A DNA stretch of 64,000 nt from JAHFUA01 sp963808725 (GTDB lineage: Bacteria; Acidobacteriota; Terriglobia; Terriglobales; Acidobacteriaceae), in assembly GCA_963808725.1 (NCBI GenBank), contig CAWEGO010000002.1, positions 2,170,001-2,234,000 on the forward strand. The letters run 5' to 3'. The position numbers were made by a program, and so were the translations under genes. Shown here one piece after another: positions 17,788 to 25,686 of the stretch (position 1 is its first letter; every line of letters begins with the position of its first letter). The notes below the pieces were generated by a model, which was not told where the DNA came from, ran no database searches, and saw only the letters and a list, made by a program, of their open reading frames with translations.

Positions 17788-18701
17788 GGGCGTTTTTCGT
17801 CTGGCTTTCCGAGAGCCGCGCGCTGCGCGCGGTGGCTGAGCGCTCTTCCATTGGACAACGCACCTCCAGCCGTTTCGTCGCCGGCACCACCGTCGAAGAC
17901 GCGATGTCGGCCACGCACGCCATGAATGACCTCGGCCTGACGGTTTCGATCGACAACCTGGGCGAGAACGTCACCAATCCCGAGGAAGCGCAGCAGAGCG
18001 CAGCGCTGTATCACAGGTTGCTGGACGAGATCACCGCGCGCGGGCTGAAGGCGAACGTCAGCCTCAAGCTCACGCACATGGGGCTGGACATCGACCAGAA
18101 GCTGGCGCACGAGAACGTTTGCTCGCTGGTTGCGCACGCCGCCGGCTGTCACAACTTCGTCCGCGTGGACATGGAGGGCTCGCCCTACACCCAGCGCACC
18201 CTCGACTTCGTGCGCGAGTTGCACCGCGTGCGCGGGCACGAGGACTCCGTCGGCGCGGTGATCCAGTCCTACATGCGGCGCAGCCAGCGCGACGTTGAAG
18301 AGTTGCTGGCCGAGCGCATTCGCATACGCCTGTGCAAGGGAGCCTACAAAGAGCCGCCCGAGCTGGCTCTTCAGAAGAAATCGGAAGTGGATTCGAACTA
18401 CGTCAAACTGATGAAGGCGCTGCTCAAGAGTGACGTATACCACGGGATCGCCACCCACGATGAGAGGATCATCGAGGCGACGAAGGCTTTCGCCCGCGCC
18501 GAGAGGGTCGCTCCCGACTCGTTCGAGTTCCAGATGCTCTACGGTATCCGCCGCGACCTGCAGCAAAAGCTGGTGCGGGACGGCTGGCGTATGCGCGTCT
18601 ATATCCCATTTGGGACCGAGTGGTATCCCTACCTGATGCGGCGTCTGGGCGAGCGCCCGGCGAACGTGTTCTTCATCGCCAAGAACCTGTTGCGACGGTA
18701 G
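17781..18701 (+). CDS. Monofunctional proline dehydrogenase
   Basis: This 306-residue FAD enzyme oxidises proline to pyrroline-5-carboxylate and passes electrons to the quinone pool. Visible signatures include SLKLTHMGLDID, VRVDMEGSPYTQRTLDF, RIRLCKGAYKEP, FEFQMLYGIRRDLQ and MRVYIPFGTEWYPYLMRRLGERPANV, in the order of a TIM-barrel PRODH domain. Length matches monofunctional enzymes rather than bifunctional PutA. No pyrroline-5-carboxylate dehydrogenase is adjacent. I chose ATG 17781 (MLRAFFVWLSESRALRAVAERS) because homologues begin here. The longer frame from 17610 carries unrelated residues. Confidence 0.85.
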   Translation: MLRAFFVWLSESRALRAVAERSSIGQRTSSRFVAGTTVEDAMSATHAMNDLGLTVSIDNLGENVTNPEEAQQSAALYHRLLDEITARGLKANVSLKLTHMGLDIDQKLAHENVCSLVAHAAGCHNFVRVDMEGSPYTQRTLDFVRELHRVRGHEDSVGAVIQSYMRRSQRDVEELLAERIRIRLCKGAYKEPPELALQKKSEVDSNYVKLMKALLKSDVYHGIATHDERIIEATKAFARAERVAPDSFEFQMLYGIRRDLQQKLVRDGWRMRVYIPFGTEWYPYLMRRLGERPANVFFIAKNLLRR

Positions 18702-18764
18702 TTGCGCCGGCGTCGCCGAGCTTTTGCCGATCCGCGCGGCAGCGGCCCCTATTGCCTCCTCTGT

Positions 18765-18770
18765 TAACAT
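18765..18770 (+). promoter_or_regulatory. -10 box TAACAT of a probable leaderless promoter
   Basis: TAACAT ends 6 nt before ATG 18777, with no Shine-Dalgarno sequence between. This is the third case of the same geometry in the window. Confidence 0.4.
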
Positions 18771-18776
18771 AACCTT

Positions 18777-19631
18777 ATGTCGCACAGCGATCCAGCCACG
18801 CTGGCGCACGCTTTTGCCGCTCTGGTCGGACAGGAGATTGAGGACGAGCGCATCGATCTGGTGCGTGCCGCCCTCACCATCGCCCAGACCGAGTATCCCG
18901 ACCTTGACATCAACGCCTACCGCGGACGGATCGAGGACTTGGCGCGCCGCGTCAAGCGGCTGGTTCCCGACCTGGGCGATCCCTCCGAATCCATCGCCGC
19001 GCTGAACCGCGTCCTGTTCGAGGAAGAAGGCTTTCGTGGCAACGGGGAAGACTATTACGACCCGCGCAACTCGTTTCTGAACGACGTGCTCGACCGCAAG
19101 CTCGGCATCCCTATCACCCTGGCGGTGGTCTATATGGAAGTCGCCCACCGCGTGGGTTTTCCGCTGGTGGGTGTGGGCATGCCCGGACACTTCCTGCTCA
19201 AGCACTACGACGTGGAAGGCCGCGAGATCCTCATCGACCCCTTCAACCGCGGCAGCATCCTCACCGCCAAGGATTGCCAGCGCGCGCTGGACGAGATCTA
19301 CGGCGGCCAGATGCCGCTCCAGCCCGAGTTCCTGATGGCCGTCAGCCGGCGCCAGGTGCTGGTGCGCATGCTGAATAATCTGAAATCCATCTACCTCTCG
19401 GTACGCAACTTTCGCAAAGCGCTGCCCATCGTGGACCTCATCCTGGCCATCTATCCGCGCTCGCCCGAAGACGTGAAACAGCGCGCCCTGCTGCGCTGGA
19501 GCCTGGGGCAGACCCGCGGAGCGCTTGCCGACCTCGATGATTATCTGAAGATGTCGCCCGATGCATCCGACGCCGACGAGATCCGCCAGACAGCGGCGTC
19601 ACTGCGGCGGATGATGGCCACCATGAACTAA
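18777..19631 (+). CDS. SirB1-family transglutaminase-like / TPR protein
   Basis: This 284-residue protein contains the SirB1 N-terminal transglutaminase-like region: IAALNRVLFEEEGFRGNGEDYYDPRNSFLNDVLDRKLGIPITLAVVYMEVAHRVGFPLVGVGMPGHFLLKH. A TPR-like helical tail follows (ALPIVDLILAIYPRSPEDVKQRALLRWSLGQTRGALADLDDYLKMSP). The family is widespread and poorly characterised. The usual catalytic Cys of transglutaminases is not evident; the conserved H lies in GHFLLKH. It stands alone between proline dehydrogenase and the convergent DUF3106 gene. A -10 box 6 nt before the ATG suggests a leaderless message. Confidence 0.75.
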   Translation: MSHSDPATLAHAFAALVGQEIEDERIDLVRAALTIAQTEYPDLDINAYRGRIEDLARRVKRLVPDLGDPSESIAALNRVLFEEEGFRGNGEDYYDPRNSFLNDVLDRKLGIPITLAVVYMEVAHRVGFPLVGVGMPGHFLLKHYDVEGREILIDPFNRGSILTAKDCQRALDEIYGGQMPLQPEFLMAVSRRQVLVRMLNNLKSIYLSVRNFRKALPIVDLILAIYPRSPEDVKQRALLRWSLGQTRGALADLDDYLKMSPDASDADEIRQTAASLRRMMATMN

Positions 19632-19702
19632 TCGCCGGGATCGCCGAAATCGCCGTAATCGAATGAAATTGGTCCTTGGTACTGGCGACCGGCTACTGGC
19701 GA

Positions 19703-20257
19703 CTAGCGTTGCGCGGGCTCGAACTGCGCCAGTCCGCGAACCAGATCCTGCTCCTGTGGGGAAAAACGCTGCTGGAATTGTGGAGAATTCAGCACCCGCT
19801 CGCGCTCGGCGGGATCCATCCCGCTCAACCGCCGCGCGGCTTGGTGCACAGCCATGCGGCGGTCCTGAGGCAGGGTTCGCATCTGGCCGTAAAGGTCCCG
19901 CAACTGCTGCCGCTGGCCTTGGGGCAGATGCTCGAAGGTCTCCATCCGATCCAGGATCCTCTGCCGCTGCTCCGGCGTCCGGCTGTTGAAGTCGCGCAGC
20001 CGATTCAGAAGCTGCTGCTGTCTCTCGGGGGGAAGTTGCTTGAACGCGGGATCATTCCGCAGGGCTTTCTCCTGCTCCGCGGGAGGTTGGTTCTGATGCT
20101 GCCGCAACCATTCACCGCGATGCGGTCCCGGACCCCTCATCCGTGCACCATTCTGGCCGCCACGCTCCTGCGGCCGCGCCATCGCCTGTGGCGCACACCC
20201 GATCACCAGCGCCAGGGCGGCAGCGGCCAGCATCGCGATGGATTTGATCCTCAGCAT
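19703..20257 (-). CDS. DUF3106 exported protein, third gene of an ECF sigma operon
   Basis: This 184-residue protein has a signal peptide ending AQAMA or a lipoprotein-like site (ALVIGCAPQ). A charged, helical DUF3106-type region follows, built of repeating LPPERQQQLLNRLRDFNSRTPEQRQRIL-like segments. It is probably periplasmic. CpxP/Spy-like Q/R-rich helical proteins bind unfolded proteins and tune envelope stress pathways, so a similar role is possible here, but that is inference. It starts 4 bp after the anti-sigma stop. ATG 20257 gives the proper signal peptide; the ORF to 20293 would overlap the anti-sigma gene needlessly. Confidence 0.65.
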   Translation of the reverse strand: MLRIKSIAMLAAAALALVIGCAPQAMARPQERGGQNGARMRGPGPHRGEWLRQHQNQPPAEQEKALRNDPAFKQLPPERQQQLLNRLRDFNSRTPEQRQRILDRMETFEHLPQGQRQQLRDLYGQMRTLPQDRRMAVHQAARRLSGMDPAERERVLNSPQFQQRFSPQEQDLVRGLAQFEPAQR

Positions 20258-20261
20258 TTCT

Positions 20262-20774
20262 CTAGGGATTGGCCGTCTGTGCCTGCGGGCCAATGTCGTC
20301 CAGCATGTCGAAGTTGGCGTACATATCGCCGTCGTGCTCGAGTTCCTGGAGATCGCTCACCGCAGTTCCCGTCGTCACCACAGCCGGTTGCTTCGCGGTC
20401 TTCGCGAATTCGCTATGATCCGGAGCATTGGTGAAGATGGTGATGCTCACTACCATCAGCAGGGCTAGGGCGAATGCAATGGCCGGCTTGCGCAGCCAGC
20501 CGAGCCAGCTCCGAGGCTCGGCCGCGGCCTCGCGCAAGCGCGCCCGCAGGCGAGAATCGAAGTAGGGAGACGGTTCGGGTGCCTCCCACTCGTCCAGCAG
20601 CGCCACGGTCTGGCGCATGGATTTCAGTTCCTGGGCGCAGCTCGCGCACGCATTCAAGTGCTCGTCCAGCGGGGTCCCCGGCGCGCCCGCTTTTGGCGTG
20701 CTGGGGTGGAATCCGGCGGCGGGGCTCTCTTGGGCCGCGTTCAGGATGTATTCTCGTGCTTCTTTGCAGGTCAT
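20262..20774 (-). CDS. Zinc-finger anti-sigma factor
   Basis: This 170-residue protein has the ZAS signature: N-terminal C3 and H39-x3-C43-x2-C46 (HLNACASC), which binds zinc and clamps the sigma factor. One transmembrane helix follows at about residues 97-113 (PAIAFALALLMVVSITIF), with a periplasmic C-terminus. It should hold the adjacent ECF sigma factor inactive at the membrane until an envelope signal triggers release. It starts 10 bp after the sigma stop and is followed by the DUF3106 gene, a coherent sigma / anti-sigma / periplasmic operon. Confidence 0.85.
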   Translation of the reverse strand: MTCKEAREYILNAAQESPAAGFHPSTPKAGAPGTPLDEHLNACASCAQELKSMRQTVALLDEWEAPEPSPYFDSRLRARLREAAAEPRSWLGWLRKPAIAFALALLMVVSITIFTNAPDHSEFAKTAKQPAVVTTGTAVSDLQELEHDGDMYANFDMLDDIGPQAQTANP

Positions 20775-20784
20775 AACTCCCCCG

Positions 20785-21375
20785 TCACAAAAACTTCTCC
20801 AGCTTAACCCTCAGTGTTTCGTAGGCGCGGAACAGCAGCGACTTGGTGGCGGACTCGCTCAGCTTGAGCACTTCGGCGATCTGCCGGTAGTCCATGTTCT
20901 GGTACTTGTGCATGATGACCGCCAGCCTTTGCCGCTCGGGCAGCGATTCTACTTCCTTGCGGATGGCCGCCAGCCGCTCTCGCCGGAGCAGCTTCTGCTC
21001 GACCGTGGTTTCGGGATCGGCTACGTCGAGGGTCAATCCCGTCTGCGGATCGGGCTCATCCAGGCTGGTTCCTGAACGCTCCGCCTTGGTGTCGCGGGCA
21101 TGGTTCACCGCCAGGTTGGTGGCGATCCGGTACAGCCAGGTGGTGAACTTGGCCTCCGCCGCGTAATTCGCCCGCGAACGATACACCCGCAGGAAGACCT
21201 CCTGCGCCAGTTCTTCCGCCACCCCTTGATTGTGGGTCATGCGATACATGAAACTCACCAGCGGACGCCGGAACTTCTCCACCAGGTAGTCGAAGGCGGC
21301 ATCGTCCCCGGCCGCGACACGCAGCATCACCTCGGCGTCGCTGAGCAGGTGCAAGGCCGCTGAGGATGCGGCCAT
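20785..21375 (-). CDS. ECF-family RNA polymerase sigma factor (RpoE/SigW-like)
   Basis: This 196-residue sigma factor has region 2 (DAAFDYLVEKFRRPLVSFMYRMTHNQGVAEELAQEVFLRVYRSRANYAAEAKFTTWLYRIATNLAVNHAR) and region 4 (ERLAAIRKEVESLPERQRLAVIMHKYQNMDYRQIAEVLKLSESATKSLLFRAYETLR). ATG 21375 is preceded by GGGGAGGGGGG, an obvious ribosome-binding site. The in-frame extension to 21528 lacks one and adds 51 low-complexity residues. A GGAACT element upstream (21425-21430 on the minus strand) may be its own -35 box, giving autoregulation. The partner anti-sigma follows at once. Confidence 0.9.
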   Translation of the reverse strand: MAASSAALHLLSDAEVMLRVAAGDDAAFDYLVEKFRRPLVSFMYRMTHNQGVAEELAQEVFLRVYRSRANYAAEAKFTTWLYRIATNLAVNHARDTKAERSGTSLDEPDPQTGLTLDVADPETTVEQKLLRRERLAAIRKEVESLPERQRLAVIMHKYQNMDYRQIAEVLKLSESATKSLLFRAYETLRVKLEKFL

Positions 21376-21907
21376 CGTCCCCCCTCCCCCGGCCAGTCTT
21401 GGACGGGCAGCGGCGCCTGCCGGCAGTTCCTGGCTGAGCGCTAGGCTGCTCACACCTCTACTAACCCACTGGCGGGGCGAAAGTTGCGCGCTTTCGGAGG
21501 CTGTTGGAGTATCTCGGTCCGTGGCCATGTGCCGGGTCGTCCCAGCGATTTTCGCAGAGTTCGGGAGTTTTGGGAAAGGGGCTGGGATAGCCGCTCTTGC
21601 TTACATGAGGAACAGGAGATCAGCGGCTCCAGCGCTTGGTATCGTAAAGCTAAGGGGACTGGAGCTGCCGCCTTCAGGCGTGGGCTTGGCGACCGCAACC
21701 AGGTGTCCCTCAAATCCTTCGGGCTCTTCGGGCTCCTACACGATGTTCCCCCATCGCCATACAGATCTGTCAGTATTGTCTCCTTGCCCTGTGCGATCTA
21801 CGCGGAGTTGACGGCGCGGCCCGAAGCTGGCCGTAGTCTCGTAAATTTGGTACGCTTTGGTACGGTGGGCGTTTTGGTGTGTCCGCAAGTGATAGATTGA
21901 AAGGCTT
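21376..21907. other. 532-bp intergenic region without a supported gene
   Basis: No frame here resembles a protein. The left end carries the sigma operon leader. The right end holds a direct repeat TTTGGTACG (21846-21854 and 21856-21864) and a TAGATT box (21893-21898), probably the tRNA-Val promoter region. The middle is unremarkable. Confidence 0.5.
21401..21430 (-). promoter_or_regulatory. Candidate ECF-type promoter of the sigma operon
   Basis: On the minus strand GGAACT (21425-21430) is followed after 19 bp by CGTCC (21401-21405), resembling the GGAAC / CGTC form of ECF-dependent promoters. Transcription would start about 20 nt before the ATG at 21375, leaving room for its strong ribosome-binding site. 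The spacer is slightly long, so this is tentative. Confidence 0.3.
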
Positions 21908-21982
21908 GGGCGCTTAACTCAGCGGTAGAGTGCCATCTTCACACGGTGGAAGTCGTAGGTTCGAATCCTACAGCGCCCACCA
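21908..21982 (+). tRNA. tRNA-Val (anticodon CAC)
   Basis: This folds as a complete cloverleaf. Acceptor GGGCGCT (21908-21914) pairs with AGCGCCC (21972-21978). The D stem is ACTC/GAGT. The anticodon stem CCATC/GGTGG closes the loop TTCACAC with anticodon CAC at 21940-21942, reading the Val codon GUG. The T arm GTAGG/CCTAC holds TTCGAAT. Discriminator A21979 and an encoded CCA (21980-21982) complete it. The 3' 23 bp are repeated at 26904, marking it as an integration site. Confidence 0.93.
21960..21982 (+). repeat. Left attachment-site repeat (attL core) within tRNA-Val
   Basis: These 23 bp, the T loop through the encoded CCA, are identical to 26904-26926. Integration here keeps the tRNA gene whole. 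Confidence 0.8.
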
Positions 21983-22028
21983 TCTTTTCAATCACTTGCA
22001 GGGTACCACTGTCCAAAAACTGCCCAAT

Positions 22029-22169
22029 TCAAGCCCCTTGCGACAACACCATCCGCACCACTTTCGAATGCGCTGAGCCCTTCTCCTCGCTCACCGCTTG
22101 GGTGTAGACGTTCATCGTCGTGCGGATGTCGGCGTGCCGCAGCAACTCCTGCTGCACTTTGAGTCGATC
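22029..22169 (-). pseudogene. C-terminal remnant of a tyrosine recombinase / phage integrase
   Basis: Read on the minus strand, this gives about 46 residues up to a TGA at 22029-22031: LKVQQELLRHADIRTTMNVYTQAVSEEKGSAHSKVV and on. LLRHADIRTTMNVYTQA is the characteristic end of tyrosine recombinases: it carries the conserved second-box His and the nucleophilic Tyr (in MNVYT). An in-frame TAA (22170-22172) lies right upstream and no integrase catalytic core precedes it, so only the tail survives. The reading frame points at the tRNA attachment site, the usual arrangement for an element integrase. Confidence 0.8.
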
Positions 22170-22218
22170 TTATTGGCTTCTCACGGGTGACTGTGACAAT
22201 TGGCGCCGGGATAGGTGA

Positions 22219-23040
22219 CTACACGCTGTCGTCGAATTTCGCCTTAATCCCCGCGACTTGAACTACGTCTCCCGGTCTGAGCTCTTGTTGATTGCCAACC
22301 ATCTCACTGCCGTTTATTACAATTTTGCTTGTCTTACCCGCCGCTACGATGAAATACCGGTCTTCCCGCAACTGGATCGAGGCGGCGACCCGCGGAGCGA
22401 ACCACTTCTTCAGGCGAATAGTGGCCAGCTTCGATCTTCCGATCGCACTTAACTTGCTTGGGAGCAAGTAATGTTCCCGGTCAGTTTTACCCTCAAGAAT
22501 TGTCAAGGTGCCGATTCTGCGTTGCCCGGCAATCGTGTTACCAGCCCGGGAGGGGATAGCAGTCGCTCGATCGATTTCCGTTCCGATAGCGCCACCCGGG
22601 GCGGCCGCAGCGGCTTGAGCCACCATCCCCTTGGCCTTTTGCGTATCCAAGAACATCGTTGGATCAAGCTGAGGCAATCGCGCTTTGTCCAGCTGATCTT
22701 GGATCCAAGCATTTCGATCGACAGATCTATGTTTTGCCGCCGGCTCGTCGCTGCTCTGCTCACAGAAGACGACCGTATGTTTGCCGATAGCAATCACATC
22801 TCGATCTGCAAGTACAGCCTCTTTGATGCGGCTATTGTTCAGGTACGTACCGTTAAAGCTCTCAAAATCTTCGAGAACATACTGGCCATCTTTCCAATAA
22901 ACGCGAGCGTGATGCCCGGATACAGCAGGGTTGTCGATTGGAAGGAGGTTGTCCGGCTGCCGGCCGATGGTGACCACGCCTCGGATAAGAACGACTTCTT
23001 GTATTACGCGTTCCCCAAATTTAAGATACAGGCGCGCCAT
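22219..23040 (-). CDS. Double FHA-domain protein
   Basis: This 273-residue cytoplasmic protein has a canonical N-terminal FHA domain (about 5-95) with GR (26-27), S41-G-H-H44 and N63-G64 in SFNGTYLN, the phosphothreonine-binding set. A second FHA-like domain at the C-terminus (about 178-272) retains GRSKLATI and INGSEMVGNQQELRPGDVVQVAG but lacks the S-x-x-H pair, so it may not bind phosphate. A low-complexity linker joins them. It should read phospho-Thr made by the kinase two genes upstream. The start (GGAGAG before the ATG) overlaps the phosphatase stop by 20 bp, indicating translational coupling. Confidence 0.85.
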   Translation of the reverse strand: MARLYLKFGERVIQEVVLIRGVVTIGRQPDNLLPIDNPAVSGHHARVYWKDGQYVLEDFESFNGTYLNNSRIKEAVLADRDVIAIGKHTVVFCEQSSDEPAAKHRSVDRNAWIQDQLDKARLPQLDPTMFLDTQKAKGMVAQAAAAAPGGAIGTEIDRATAIPSRAGNTIAGQRRIGTLTILEGKTDREHYLLPSKLSAIGRSKLATIRLKKWFAPRVAASIQLREDRYFIVAAGKTSKIVINGSEMVGNQQELRPGDVVQVAGIKAKFDDSV

Positions 23041-23851
23041 TGTTTGCTCTCCAAAATTGAAGTCTGCGAGCGACGCTCTCGTACCATGACCGCTCGACCA
23101 ATCGAACCAGCAGACAGGTAACGTTATCGTTGGAGCCCATCTGGTTCGCCATATCGATCAGGCTGTCGCAGGCTGTCGCTAGATTTGCGGCTGACGTGAC
23201 TGCCGAGAGAATCTCTTCCTCAGGCAACACCTTCGTGAGGCCATCCGTGGCTAGCACGAGAACGTCGCCCGAAGCTGCGACGATGCTGTCGAAGTCTGGC
23301 TCGACCACTTCCTCCGGGCCGAGGGCTCGCGTAATTATGTTCTGCATTTGCGATGCTTGCGCCTGCGTTCGAGAAATCTCGCCCCTGCTCTCTATGATAA
23401 GCGAGTGATCTTGCGTTAGCGGCTGAATTGCTCGTTCGCGAATGAGGTACACACGAGAGTCGCCAACATGGCCGATCGAGACCAGATTGCCATCCACCTG
23501 AGCACAGGCAATGGTAGAACCCATGCCGGATCGCTCCTCATCCAGGCTGGCTGCTTCCCGGATTGCGTGATTGGCGAATTGAATTGCCCTGTTCAAAGGC
23601 ACAGAGTTTCCTGAACTTTCATGATTTCTGTCGCTCGGTGAAAACGTAGAGCCTTCCGGCACACCCTTAGCGAAAACTCTGAGCAGGCTATCGACCGCGA
23701 TTCTGCTCGCGATCTCGCCGGCAGCGTGGCCACCCATTCCATCGCAAACGACAAAGATTCCATGGCGGATGTCATATCCAAAATTGTCTTCATTGTTGGT
23801 GCGGACGCATCCCACATCCGTCCTGGCCGCAACCTGAATGGCAAATGGCAC
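23021..23851 (-). CDS. PP2C-family Ser/Thr protein phosphatase
   Basis: This 276-residue phosphatase has the PP2C metal-binding motifs in order: R-x-x-NED (RTNNED, 17-22), VVCDGMGGH (37-42 region), GHVGDSRVYLI, LATDGLTKVL and GSNDNVTCLLV. It lacks membrane segments and resembles Stp/PrpC enzymes that reverse serine/threonine phosphorylation by Hanks-type kinases. The order kinase - phosphatase - FHA on one strand forms a writer/eraser/reader unit. GGAG precedes the ATG at good spacing. It lies 89 bp downstream of the kinase stop. Confidence 0.9.
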   Translation of the reverse strand: MPFAIQVAARTDVGCVRTNNEDNFGYDIRHGIFVVCDGMGGHAAGEIASRIAVDSLLRVFAKGVPEGSTFSPSDRNHESSGNSVPLNRAIQFANHAIREAASLDEERSGMGSTIACAQVDGNLVSIGHVGDSRVYLIRERAIQPLTQDHSLIIESRGEISRTQAQASQMQNIITRALGPEEVVEPDFDSIVAASGDVLVLATDGLTKVLPEEEILSAVTSAANLATACDSLIDMANQMGSNDNVTCLLVRLVERSWYESVARRLQFWRANNGAPVS

Positions 23852-23940
23852 ATATACTCCGAGTATCGCTGTTTTCCCTGGCTGAGCTAATGGCCCATCG
23901 CGTGACGTGGAATGCCATCCGTTCGGCTAGGAACACGCAC

Positions 23941-25686
23941 TCATTCCCAACTCAATTGCAGAACACGAGCAACAAATTTAATCTCCAGCTTTCTTACTTC
24001 ATTTTCTTGAAACTGTCCCTCAATCGTTTGCGTTTGATCACAGTGATCGCGCTCGGAAACTACATGCACTTCCACCGCGTGCGAGCCGGGGGCAAGGCGT
24101 ATGGCTTCAGAAATAATTCCGCGTGCAGATCCGAAAGGGAGTTTGCGAGTCCCTGTCAGCTGCTCTTCAGAGGCAAGCTTTCCGTCCACCGAAATCGATA
24201 GCGTGGCAGAGCGAAATGGATGTTCGCCAAGGGTTAGCAAAGTGGCACGAGCTTTCGGCTCAGGAATCGCATCGGGCATGCTCGAAACAACCGGTTCTGG
24301 TTTTCCAACCATCTCCGCAGAGATCGGGAGCGCCTTGTGTGCTACCGTTACAGCATTTTTGACTGGCACCAATCTCGAACTGCCGTGTTTCCTGGCTGAG
24401 AGTTGCTCGGTCGTGCGGTTTCGTGCGGGTTTACTATCGGCATTTGCCGGTTCCAAGTTTTGCAGGTCGATCTCATGGATCTCGATCACAGGCGGAGGAG
24501 GTGGCGGTGCCAGAGTAGGGTCAGCAATCGCCCGCGTCGCGGAAGCCGAACCATTCCGTGCACTGGCTGCGGCTCGGCGCCCCATCGCAAACCGAAGGCC
24601 CACGGCGGTCATCAAGAGAAGTGCCGCAGCCATAGCAATCCACCTTAGATCCCATTTTCGCACGCGTTGTTGCGATTTCATGGTCAGCAACGGCTGCAGC
24701 CATATTCTGATCTCCGCAAACGTTAGGAGCGTCATGGACCTCAGCGCAAAGAAAAGGGATCGTGGCGCGACTTGGGCCCAGATTCCGGCTTTTGTGCTTG
24801 CGCTGGAGATGTCTAAGACACGAGGCGCTTTTCTTTCACTCAGAAGTTTCAGATCGAGCGCAAACTCTTTGCCGGTCTGGTAACGCGCGGCGGGAGCTTT
24901 CGCCAGGGCGCGACGCAGCACCGCATCGAAGTGTGGGTGCAGGTTAGGACTGATTTCGGTAGCTGGAATCGGATCCTTGTAGGCAAGTTTAAAAGCTACG
25001 CTGGTCGCACTTTCGCCGCTAAAGGGTTTCGTGCCGGTTAACATCCAATAGAGAACTACGCCCAAACAAAATAAATCGGACCGGCCGTCGGCCGATCCTT
25101 CGAGTAACTGCTCCGGAGCCATAAAAGCTGGGGTGCCAAGCACTTGCCCGGGCACAGTGAAATCAGTGCGGTTGATCTTTGCGATCCCAAAGTCGGCAAT
25201 CTTGGCGCGGCCCTCCTCGGTGACAATTACATTCCCGGGCTTGATATCGCGGTGCACAATACCTTGCGAATGTGCGTAATCCAGGGCTTCGGCGATCTGT
25301 TGCGCCAGCGCCAGGCTCATCTCCAGGGACAGCCGCTGAGAGGGCAGATCCGCGACGAAGGTGTCCAATCTTTTTCCGGGCACGTACTCCATAACAATGT
25401 AGGGGGTATCAGAGACTGGGTCCTCGTCGACGTTGTAAATCGTCACAATTCCCGGGTGCGAAAGTCTGCCTGCGGCCTGCGCCTCACGCATAAACCTTGC
25501 CCGATACGCCTGGCTTTCCTTCGGATCGGCTGCGGGAATATTGATGATCTTGATGGCTACGATGCGATCAATCCGAGGATCGTGAGCCTTGTAAACTAAA
25601 CCCATGGCGCCCCATCCAAGCTCGGCGACAATCTGGTACCGGCCCAAGCGCTTTGATTGCATCAGAGACGGGCCATCGGGATCCAT
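23941..25686 (-). CDS. Transmembrane Hanks-type Ser/Thr protein kinase
   Basis: This 581-residue kinase has a complete catalytic domain (about 15-285): glycine loop GWGAMG (24-29), VAIK lysine K46, catalytic HRDIKPGN (H145-R146-D147), DFG (165-167) and APEQLL. After a linker comes one transmembrane helix (349-367), a Pro-rich segment (APPPPPPVIEIHEI) and an extracytoplasmic region ending in a beta domain of PEGA-like character (ATLSISVDGKLASEEQLTGTRKLPFG). It probably senses an envelope signal and phosphorylates cytoplasmic targets, including the FHA partner. PASTA repeats are absent. ATG 25686 is the farthest in-frame start. Confidence 0.9.
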   Translation of the reverse strand: MDPDGPSLMQSKRLGRYQIVAELGWGAMGLVYKAHDPRIDRIVAIKIINIPAADPKESQAYRARFMREAQAAGRLSHPGIVTIYNVDEDPVSDTPYIVMEYVPGKRLDTFVADLPSQRLSLEMSLALAQQIAEALDYAHSQGIVHRDIKPGNVIVTEEGRAKIADFGIAKINRTDFTVPGQVLGTPAFMAPEQLLEGSADGRSDLFCLGVVLYWMLTGTKPFSGESATSVAFKLAYKDPIPATEISPNLHPHFDAVLRRALAKAPAARYQTGKEFALDLKLLSERKAPRVLDISSASTKAGIWAQVAPRSLFFALRSMTLLTFAEIRIWLQPLLTMKSQQRVRKWDLRWIAMAAALLLMTAVGLRFAMGRRAAASARNGSASATRAIADPTLAPPPPPPVIEIHEIDLQNLEPANADSKPARNRTTEQLSARKHGSSRLVPVKNAVTVAHKALPISAEMVGKPEPVVSSMPDAIPEPKARATLLTLGEHPFRSATLSISVDGKLASEEQLTGTRKLPFGSARGIISEAIRLAPGSHAVEVHVVSERDHCDQTQTIEGQFQENEVRKLEIKFVARVLQLSWE

